From assembly GCA_023430685.1 (NCBI GenBank), contig JAEYZH010000004.1, positions 1 to 7,154 of the forward strand: a DNA stretch of 7,154 nucleotides. The letters are read 5' to 3'. The stretch is from Pseudomonadota bacterium. Lineage in GTDB: Bacteria > Pseudomonadota > Gammaproteobacteria > Xanthomonadales > Rhodanobacteraceae. The notes under the pieces were generated by a model. That model saw nothing but the letters and a program-made list of their open reading frames with translations, made no database searches and had not been told where the DNA came from. Made by a program: the position numbers and the translations under genes. This document shows positions 1 through 5,787 of this stretch, piece by piece (position 1 is the stretch's first letter; every line of letters begins with the position of its first letter).

Positions 1-170
1 ATGCCTGCTACATCGGAGCACTGGCGCCGCGAATCGGCGAGCGCGACGAGGCGCAAGCCCGCGGCCTCGGGTGTCGCGAGCCTGCGCAGCAAGGCCGCGC
101 CGACGCCGCCGACGCCGAGCAACGCGATCGCGGTGTGCCGGCACGCGTGCAGCCGCCTCGTCGCATTCAC
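1..170 (-). CDS. hom: Homoserine dehydrogenase, N-terminal part (runs off the left edge)
   Basis: Expected to reduce aspartate-4-semialdehyde to homoserine with NAD(P)H in the cytoplasm, feeding the MetX and MetB steps encoded just upstream. Only 56 codons are visible. After a short basic leader, residues 14-26 read AIALLGVGGVGAA, a GxGxxG Rossmann dinucleotide-binding loop closely resembling the start of the dehydrogenase half of ThrA, followed by LRLVALADSRR, the usual second strand of this family. No aspartokinase domain precedes it, so it looks monofunctional. The start is a GTG at 170 whose last two bases plus the next A... form metB's stop (GTGA overlap), with GGAG 7 nt upstream inside metB; this pattern implies translational coupling. 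An ATG at 166 is in another frame and gives a short nonsense peptide. Function is a family-level call from a fragment; another NAD-binding oxidoreductase is possible but the operon context makes it unlikely. Confidence 0.82.
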   Translation of the reverse strand, partial: MNATRRLHACRHTAIALLGVGGVGAALLRRLATPEAAGLRLVALADSRRQCSDVAG

Positions 171-1351
171 GCAGCCGCTCCGCACGGCACTGCCGCGACC
201 GCTTGCGCGCGTGCGAGCGCAGCCGCGAGATCGGTGCAGAGGTCGCGCGCGTCCTCGATGCCGACCGACAGGCGCAGCAGGCCATCGCCGATGCCCGCGG
301 CGCGCCGCGCTTCGGGCGCCATCGATGCGTGCGTCATCGTCGCCGGATGCGCGACGAGGCTTTCGACACCGCCGAGCGACTCGGCCAGCGAGAAGCAGCG
401 CAGGCTATCGAGGAACGCCGCGATCGCCGCCTGGCCACCCGCGAGTTCGAACGCGACCATCGCGCCGTAGCCCGCCTGCTGGCGCGTGGCGAGCGCATGC
501 CCGCGATGCGTCGCGAGGCCGGGCCAGTAGACGCGCGCGACGGCCGGATGCGCGACGAGCAGGGCCACGACGGCGGCCGCATTCTCCTCATGCACGCGCA
601 TGCGCGCCGCCAGCGTGCGCAGGCCGCGCAGCGTCATGTAGCTGTCGAATGGCGCGCCTGCGAGGCCGATGCAGTTGGCCCACCAGCCGAGTTCGGCGCC
701 GACCGCCGCTTCGCGCGCGACCACCGCTCCGCCGACGACGTCGCCGTGGCCGTTGATGTACTTGGTGGTCGAATGCACGACAACGTCGGCACCGAGCTCG
801 AGCGGCCGTTGCAGCGCCGGCGACAGGAACGTGTTGTCGACGACGCACAGCGCACCCGTCGCGCGTGCGGCCTGCGCCAGCGCGTGGATGTCGCTGATGC
901 GCAGCAGCGGATTGGACGGCGTTTCAATCCACACCAGCGCAGGCTTGCGCTGCAACGCGGCGGTGGCCGACGCGGCGTCGGTGAGATCGCCGAACTCGAC
1001 GCGCAGGCGTCCCTTGCGCGCCCATGCATCGAGCAGGCGCCAGGTGCCGCCATAGCAGTCGTGCGCGGCCAGCACGAGCCCGCCCTCTGGCACGATTTGC
1101 AGCACCAGCGCCACGGCCGCCATGCCGCTCGCGGTGACGATGCCGGTCGCGCCGTGCTCGAGTTCGGCGAGCGCCTCGCCGAGCAGGTCGCGCGTCGGGT
1201 TGCCGCTGCGCGTGTAGTCGTGGCGCCGGCGCCGGCCGAGGCCCTCGAACGTGAAGTTCGTGCTGAGGTGAAGCGCAGGCACCACGGCGCCGTACTGGCT
1301 GTCGCTCTCGATGCCCGCGCGGACCGCGGCGGTGGTGGCAGTTCGCTGCAT
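167..1351 (-). CDS. metB: Cystathionine gamma-synthase (PLP-dependent, Cys/Met metabolism family)
   Basis: Cytoplasmic PLP enzyme that joins O-acyl-homoserine (here most likely O-succinylhomoserine) and cysteine into cystathionine, the transsulfuration route to methionine. The 394-aa length fits the family (about 385-400). Visible motifs: YTRSGNPTR (46-54), SGMAA (75-79), DCYGGTWRL (98-106), WIETPSNP (141-148), VVDNTF (170-175, PLP-nitrogen Asp172) and HSTTKYINGHGD (193-204) with Schiff-base Lys197; ESLGGVESL and HPATMTHA (324-342) match the carboxyl-binding C-terminal segment typical of MetB. The C-terminus is an alanine-rich tail. The ATG at 1351 is 1 nt after the metX stop, with GGAG 6 nt upstream, so it is translated from the metX mRNA. 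Close relatives include O-succinylhomoserine sulfhydrylase (MetZ) and cystathionine gamma-lyase; sequence motifs alone do not fully exclude them, but MetB fits best with metX and hom alongside. Confidence 0.92.
   Translation of the reverse strand: MQRTATTAAVRAGIESDSQYGAVVPALHLSTNFTFEGLGRRRRHDYTRSGNPTRDLLGEALAELEHGATGIVTASGMAAVALVLQIVPEGGLVLAAHDCYGGTWRLLDAWARKGRLRVEFGDLTDAASATAALQRKPALVWIETPSNPLLRISDIHALAQAARATGALCVVDNTFLSPALQRPLELGADVVVHSTTKYINGHGDVVGGAVVAREAAVGAELGWWANCIGLAGAPFDSYMTLRGLRTLAARMRVHEENAAAVVALLVAHPAVARVYWPGLATHRGHALATRQQAGYGAMVAFELAGGQAAIAAFLDSLRCFSLAESLGGVESLVAHPATMTHASMAPEARRAAGIGDGLLRLSVGIEDARDLCTDLAAALARAQAVAAVPCGAAA
178..181 (-). promoter_or_regulatory. Ribosome binding site of hom
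   Basis: GGAG on the minus strand lies 7 nt before the GTG at 170, inside the last codons of metB. It decides the choice of the GTG start over the out-of-frame ATG at 166. Confidence 0.65.
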
Positions 1352-1352
1352 G

Positions 1353-2387
1353 TCAGGCTCCGATCGGTTCGAGGGTTTCGCGCAGCAGGTTGCCGATCGC
1401 GATCGGCTCCTTGAGGAATGCGTCGTGTCCGTAGCGCGAATCGATCACGTGCAGCGTCGCGGGCGCACCGCAAGCGCGCTGCACTTCGCAGAGGTCCGCC
1501 AATGGCACGACGCGGTCGCCCGGAATGCCGACCAGCGTCGTCGGCACGCGCACCTCGCCGGGATCGACGCGATGCAGGTCGATCGATTCGGACAGCGACA
1601 GGAAGCGTTCCGGATCGAAGCGCTCGGCGAAACGCGCCCCGACCGCGGCGAGCCAGTCCTCCTCGGCGAAGCGGTAGCGTCCACCGGAGAACGCGGGCTC
1701 GCCGCCGCAGCGCTCGGCGAATTCGCGCTCGCTGCGATAGGTCGTCATCGCGAGCCGCCGCGCGAGGTCGAGGCCCGCGCGCGCATCGCCCGCGTCGGTC
1801 GCGAGACGCACGATGCCCCGCTGCAGGTTGCGCAACGCGGTGCTCAAGGGGTGCGCGCGATGCGCACCTGAGATCGCGACGAGGCGTGCAAGTCGGCACG
1901 GATGCAGCGCAGCGAAAGCGAGTCCGACCATCGCGCCGTAAGAGGCGCCGACGAACGCGCGCACGCATCGCACCTCGAACGCGTCGAGCAGCGCCGCGAT
2001 CGCGTCCGCCTGGTCACGGCTGTCGATCGCGCGCGCGTTCCCGAGGTCCGCGCGCTCGAGCCAGTCGATGGCCAGCACGCGCACGCGCCGGGTGTCGATC
2101 GCGAGGCCGGGCCCGACGATGCCGCTCCACCAGCCGGGCGCGCCGGCGCTCGCGTCGGCGGCGACTTCGCGATCGGCCGAGATCCCGCCCTGCACGACCA
2201 CCCATGGCGCCGATTCCGGTCCGTGCAGGCTCCAGCGAACGCGCACGTTGCACGAGGGCGCGGACGTGGACGCGAAGTGCCGCGGATGCAGCGTGACCCA
2301 CTGCGAACCGCGCGCGACCGTGCGCGACGCGGCCAAGGGGGCGCCCGCCGGTGCGGGCGCATCGCAAGCTTCGAACAGTGCCGACAT
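1353..2387 (-). CDS. metX: Homoserine O-acyltransferase of the MetX alpha/beta-hydrolase family, probably O-succinyltransferase
   Basis: Activates homoserine by transferring an acyl group from an acyl-CoA to its hydroxyl, the committed step of methionine synthesis. The protein (344 aa) shows the MetX alpha/beta-hydrolase layout: a strand plus oxyanion region VVVQGGISADREV (63-75), the nucleophile elbow GASYGAM (147-153) with Ser149, the acid in GIPGDRVVP (287-295, Asp291), and the histidine in RYGHDAFL (318-325, His321). All three triad residues are present. The family includes homoserine acetyl-, homoserine succinyl- and serine succinyltransferases; the neighbours metB and hom argue for homoserine, and gammaproteobacterial practice argues for succinyl-CoA, but acyl specificity is inferred. 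The ATG at 2387 has GAGGAG 5 nt upstream. It is first in the metX-metB-hom operon, sits about 200 nt downstream of its likely transcription start and directly follows a SAM-I riboswitch, so its expression should fall when SAM is plentiful. Confidence 0.9.
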   Translation of the reverse strand: MSALFEACDAPAPAGAPLAASRTVARGSQWVTLHPRHFASTSAPSCNVRVRWSLHGPESAPWVVVQGGISADREVAADASAGAPGWWSGIVGPGLAIDTRRVRVLAIDWLERADLGNARAIDSRDQADAIAALLDAFEVRCVRAFVGASYGAMVGLAFAALHPCRLARLVAISGAHRAHPLSTALRNLQRGIVRLATDAGDARAGLDLARRLAMTTYRSEREFAERCGGEPAFSGGRYRFAEEDWLAAVGARFAERFDPERFLSLSESIDLHRVDPGEVRVPTTLVGIPGDRVVPLADLCEVQRACGAPATLHVIDSRYGHDAFLKEPIAIGNLLRETLEPIGA

Positions 2388-2388
2388 C

Positions 2389-2476
2389 GCCGCTCCTCGT
2401 GGCTAGCCCGTCGGCCCGCGTTTCGGGAGCGGCTGCGGCGCACGGCGCGCCCTGCGGGCGCGTCGCTGCTGCAGCC
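2389..2476 (-). promoter_or_regulatory. Putative expression platform of the SAM-I riboswitch: SD-sequestering hairpin with competing anti-sequester helix
   Basis: The metX Shine-Dalgarno GAGGAG (2393-2398) lies inside GGAGCGGC (2389-2396), which is perfectly complementary to GCCGCTCC at 2426-2433 (8 bp, 29-nt loop). The latter overlaps GCAGCC (2431-2436), which can instead pair over 6 bp with GGCTGC (2471-2476); that segment shares 3 nt with the 3' strand of aptamer helix P1. Between them sits a 7-bp hairpin CGCGCCC-GCA-GGGCGCG (2446-2462). Formation of P1 (SAM bound) would release 2431-2436 so that the 8-bp stem hides the ribosome site: a translational OFF switch. No hairpin here is followed by a U-run, so classical intrinsic termination is unlikely; Rho-dependent control is not excluded. 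The pairings are visible, the switching is inferred. Confidence 0.6.
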
Positions 2477-2586
2477 CATCTCTCGGTGGATCGCGATGCG
2501 ATCCCCGCGGGAATTGGCACCTTGCGGACGGATCCGCTGGTTGCCCCGGCGTCAAAGGGCCTGTCCCTCAGCCGGTCTCGATGGGC
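2474..2586 (-). promoter_or_regulatory. SAM-I (S-box) riboswitch aptamer
   Basis: An mRNA leader element that binds S-adenosylmethionine. All landmark parts of the S-box are present on the minus strand. P1 is GCCCATC (2580-2586) with GATGGGC (2474-2480), 7 bp perfect. P2 is CCGGC (2571-2575) with GCCGG (2546-2550), enclosing the conserved kink-turn GA steps and TGAGGGACAGGCCC. Next come GGCAACC (2540-2546) and P3, GCGGA-TCCG-TCCGC (2524-2537). The family hallmark AAGGTGCCAATTCC occupies 2510-2523. P4 is GGATCGC-ATC-GCGATCC (2488-2504), and the closing GAGAGATGGG leads into P1. The loop GG of ACAGG can pair with CC of GGCAACC as in the known pseudoknot. It lies 87 nt upstream of metX, in the sense orientation, and begins only a few nt after the predicted transcription start. 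SAM-I is commonest in Firmicutes, so its presence in this operon is notable, but the match is unambiguous. Confidence 0.96.
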
Positions 2587-2595
2587 GAGGAGCGC

Positions 2596-2624
2596 ACTCT
2601 AGCCGCGCGCATCGCTTACGTCAA
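2596..2624 (-). promoter_or_regulatory. Sigma-70 promoter of the metX-metB-hom operon
   Basis: On the minus strand TTGACG (-35, positions 2624-2619, 5 of 6 consensus bases) is separated by 17 nt from TAGAGT (-10, positions 2601-2596, 4 of 6). The expected transcription start, about 7 nt further at around 2589, places the first base of the RNA almost directly at helix P1 of the riboswitch, giving a leader of about 200 nt. The position relative to the aptamer supports the call independently of the box scores. Confidence 0.72.
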
Positions 2625-2625
2625 T

Positions 2626-2649
2626 AGCCGTTTAGACGTCTATACGTCC
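2626..2649. promoter_or_regulatory. Candidate operator: 18-bp near-palindrome / met-box-like repeats beside the metX -35 box
   Basis: The plus strand at 2629-2646 reads CGTTTAGACGTCTATACG, an 18-bp inverted repeat with 8 of 9 pairs matching and a perfect 10-bp core TAGACGTCTA. Its edge is 4 bp upstream of the -35 box. Read as 8-mers, 2626-2633 (AGCCGTTT), 2634-2641 (AGACGTCT) and 2642-2649 (ATACGTCC) match the enterobacterial MetJ met box AGACGTCT at 6, 8 and 6 of 8 positions. MetJ is not expected in Xanthomonadales; an ArsR-family SAM-responsive regulator (SamR) has been described for methionine genes in that group and would also bind an inverted repeat. I cannot recall the SamR consensus well enough to assign the site. 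It stands in AT-richer DNA than its surroundings. Confidence 0.55.
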
Positions 2650-2831
2650 TTTTATCCGAGCACACGGAGTCCGCGTCGCGCCGGACACGCATGCGAATCG
2701 TTCGGTACCCGAGCCCTCGCCGCGGGCCCGGTTCCGGCGGATCCAAGCGAAGCCGCGTGCGCGCGTGGCCGGCAAGGCCGGGCGCATGCAGGCCGGGCCC
2801 CGGCGCGCCAGCCGCCGGGGCGAGCGCGGCC
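2650..2831. other. GC-rich intergenic spacer between the met operator and the prfC promoter; no gene seen
   Basis: No convincing coding frame is visible on either strand. The segment holds clusters of GGCCGG-type inverted repeats, among them the direct repeat GGCCGGGC at 2776-2783 and 2791-2798 and the small hairpin GCCGG-GCC-CCGGC at 2792-2804. These can fold but have no U-run and no recognisable family. Open frames across this stretch are products of high GC content. Confidence 0.5.
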
Positions 2832-2840
2832 TGCTATCAT
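2832..2840 (+). promoter_or_regulatory. Extended -10 promoter for prfC
   Basis: TGCTATCAT combines a TG extension with TATCAT (5 of 6 to TATAAT) in otherwise very GC-rich DNA. No good -35 box is present at the usual distance, as is common for extended -10 promoters. Transcription would begin near 2847, leaving a leader of about 24 nt before the prfC ATG. Confidence 0.5.
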
Positions 2841-2870
2841 TTCCGGTTCCCCGGACCCTCGCCCGCCCTC

Positions 2871-4478
<1,608 letters not shown>

Positions 4479-4505
4479 GCCCGAGCTGACCCGCCTGGCC
4501 GCAAA

Positions 4506-4537
4506 CGCGAACGCCCGGCCGGAGCCGGGCGTTCGCG
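4506..4537. terminator. Shared hairpin terminator between convergent genes
   Basis: A perfect 14-bp stem, CGCGAACGCCCGGC with GCCGGGCGTTCGCG, and a 4-nt loop (CGGA on plus), lies 27 nt after prfC and 31 nt after the minus-strand anti-sigma candidate. It is placed to stop both transcripts. The U-run is weak: only TTT follows on the minus strand and none on plus, so efficiency as an intrinsic terminator is uncertain, although short U-runs are common in GC-rich genomes. Confidence 0.72.
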
Positions 4538-4568
4538 CGCATCATCGGGGCGATGCGGTGCGTCGGCG

Positions 4569-5117
4569 TCAACCGCCGATCGCGAAATCTGCCTGGAAAA
4601 GTCGGTCGGACTGCGCCGGCGCGGCTGCAGGCGCATCGACCGCCGCAAAGATGCGGTCCTGCGTGGTGAAGATGCGGTCCGGCAGCGCGACGCTGTCCGC
4701 CGACGCCGCAACGTCGTCCCAGTGCACGGGCGCTTCGCCCTGGCGGACGTTCAGCGCGAAAGCGAACACGAAGCAGGCGGCGATCGCGCCGACCCAGCGC
4801 AGGCGATGCCGGCCCTGCTGCGGACGCCGCGCCCCCGCGGCGACGCGCGTGTCACGCGAGCGCGACGGATGCGCTACATGGGGTTTCGCGGCGACCGCCG
4901 TCGCGAGCGCCGATGACTCGGGCTCCAGCGCGCGCAGCATCCGCGCGAGCGCGGCGTGCGCGCTGGATCGTGCGACGACCGCGGCGACGGCTTCGCGTCG
5001 ATCGGCAGGCAGGGCGGAGCCGCTCGCGGCCGAACAGAACGCGTCGGCATCGATGTTCGTGTCGACGGCGCGGCCGGTCATGCGGCGATACAGGCTGGAA
5101 AGGGAGAGGTCGTTCAT
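4569..5117 (-). CDS. Probable anti-sigma factor, single-pass inner-membrane protein
   Basis: A 182-aa protein starting 5 nt after the sigma factor stop, on the same mRNA. Residues 1-105 form a helix-rich, cytoplasm-facing part (SLSSLYRRMTGRA, then LPADRREAVAAVVARSSAHAALARMLRAL) ending in a basic stretch RRPQQGRHRLR; residues 108-124 (WVGAIAACFVFAFALNV) are one hydrophobic segment; the remainder is a short periplasmic tail. Positive residues before the segment support N-in topology. This layout, with the position directly behind an ECF sigma gene, suggests it holds that sigma factor inactive at the membrane. I see no HxxxCxxC zinc anti-sigma motif and no FecR-like periplasmic domain, so it belongs to no anti-sigma family I can name. 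The tail carries three DRIF/DRLF units. No clear Shine-Dalgarno precedes the ATG, so coupling to the sigma stop is likely. Confidence 0.68.
   Translation of the reverse strand: MNDLSLSSLYRRMTGRAVDTNIDADAFCSAASGSALPADRREAVAAVVARSSAHAALARMLRALEPESSALATAVAAKPHVAHPSRSRDTRVAAGARRPQQGRHRLRWVGAIAACFVFAFALNVRQGEAPVHWDDVAASADSVALPDRIFTTQDRIFAAVDAPAAAPAQSDRLFQADFAIGG
4648..4680 (-). repeat. Short direct repeat encoding the DRIF units of the anti-sigma tail
   Basis: The 12-mer AAGATGCGGTCC (plus strand) occurs at 4648-4659 and 4669-4680 with a 21-bp period, in frame, encoding DRIF twice (residues 147-150 and 154-157). A third, degenerate unit encodes DRLF at residues 171-174. It looks like an internal duplication. 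Confidence 0.7.
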
Positions 5118-5122
5118 CGCAT

Positions 5123-5680
5123 TCAGTCTTCGAAGTCACCGTATCCGAGTTCGCGCAGGCGGGCCTTGAGCTCCTCCATCCCGCGCGACACCAGTTTCCT
5201 TGCCGCCTCGACCGAGGCTATCCCGGCGAGATCGGCGATCTCCTGCAGGGAAAAACCCTGCAGTTGCAACTCCACGGCGAGCCGCCTCCGCTCCGGCAGG
5301 CCTTCCAGGCACTGCTTCAGGCCGCGCATCCTTTCGGAGTCGCCGGCACTGCGGTCCGGGCCGACCGGCCCGTCCCGACCGAAATCGACGCGCTCGTCGT
5401 CCTCTTCGGGCAGCGGCTCGGCGGCCCTGACTTCGGCGCGCCTCAGCGCATCGATGACCGTGGTCGCCACTACCCTCTGCACATAAGACGCATGGAAGGC
5501 CCCGGACCGGTCACGTTCGATCGCATGCCAGAGCCGGATCCGAACTTCCTGCTCCACGTCGGCCGCGTCGATGCCGTGCTTGTCGAGGCCATAGGTGCCG
5601 AGCAGGCGCCTGACGCGCGCCCCGTAGGCCACGAACAGCTCTTCGAGGCGGGCATGGACGGGATCGCGGGAAGAAGACAT
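5123..5680 (-). CDS. ECF-type RNA polymerase sigma factor (sigma-70 family)
   Basis: A 185-aa two-domain sigma factor that would redirect RNA polymerase to a small set of promoters. Region 2 spans about residues 12-82; DAADVEQEVRIRLWHAIER (38-56) is the core-binding 2.1/2.2 segment, and ASYVQRVVATTVIDALRRA (64-82) corresponds to 2.3/2.4, which reads the -10 element. An acidic linker (EPLPEEDDERVDF, 88-100) precedes region 4, LEGLPERRRLAVELQLQGFS (125-144) followed by the helix-turn-helix QEIADLAGIASVEAARKLVSRGMEEL (146-171). The SigJ-type C-terminal extension is absent. The ATG at 5680 is selected because upstream sequence falls in the receptor gene; it has no clear Shine-Dalgarno. It lies 107 nt after the receptor stop and 5 nt before the anti-sigma candidate. 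The subgroup and target promoters cannot be named from the sequence. Confidence 0.88.
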   Translation of the reverse strand: MSSSRDPVHARLEELFVAYGARVRRLLGTYGLDKHGIDAADVEQEVRIRLWHAIERDRSGAFHASYVQRVVATTVIDALRRAEVRAAEPLPEEDDERVDFGRDGPVGPDRSAGDSERMRGLKQCLEGLPERRRLAVELQLQGFSLQEIADLAGIASVEAARKLVSRGMEELKARLRELGYGDFED

Positions 5681-5746
5681 GTGGGGGCCGGCGAAGGGGG
5701 CGCCAATGCTCCCCGACGCGGCGGGATCGTGCAAGGCGGACCCGCC

Positions 5747-5764
5747 CGCCACCGCGCGGCGGCG
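5747..5764 (-). terminator. Weak hairpin after the receptor gene, possible terminator or attenuator
   Basis: On the minus strand CGCCGCC-GCGC-GGTGGCG forms a 7-bp stem with one G-U pair, 23 nt after the receptor stop. No U-run follows. It could separate the receptor transcript from the sigma gene or lower read-through; it could equally be chance in GC-rich DNA. Confidence 0.25.
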
Positions 5765-5787
5765 ACGGACGGGGCCGGTACGGCCGA

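Noticed and set aside
71..1414. Long plus-strand open frame (447 codons) rich in Arg and Ala
   Set aside because: It is antisense to metB, with a low-complexity Arg/Ala/Asp composition, no family motif, and no ribosome site; it is a shadow of high-GC codon usage.
2446..2462. 7-bp GC hairpin in the metX leader as an intrinsic terminator
   Set aside because: No U-run follows it on the minus strand; it better fits as a spacer helix within the anti-sequester structure.
1844..2520. Several overlapping Arg-rich frames in metX and across the riboswitch
   Set aside because: They run through the aptamer and the metX start, and show no conserved motif; chance frames in GC-rich DNA.
2616..2646. Possible plus-strand promoter TTACGT / TATACG pointing to prfC
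   Set aside because: The spacer is 19 nt with weak boxes and it would give a leader over 200 nt; the closer extended -10 at 2832-2840 is a better prfC promoter.
2691..2870. 60-codon N-terminal extension of prfC
   Set aside because: RF3 homology begins at 2871, the extension is Arg/Pro/Gly-rich, and it would cover the likely promoter element at 2832-2840.
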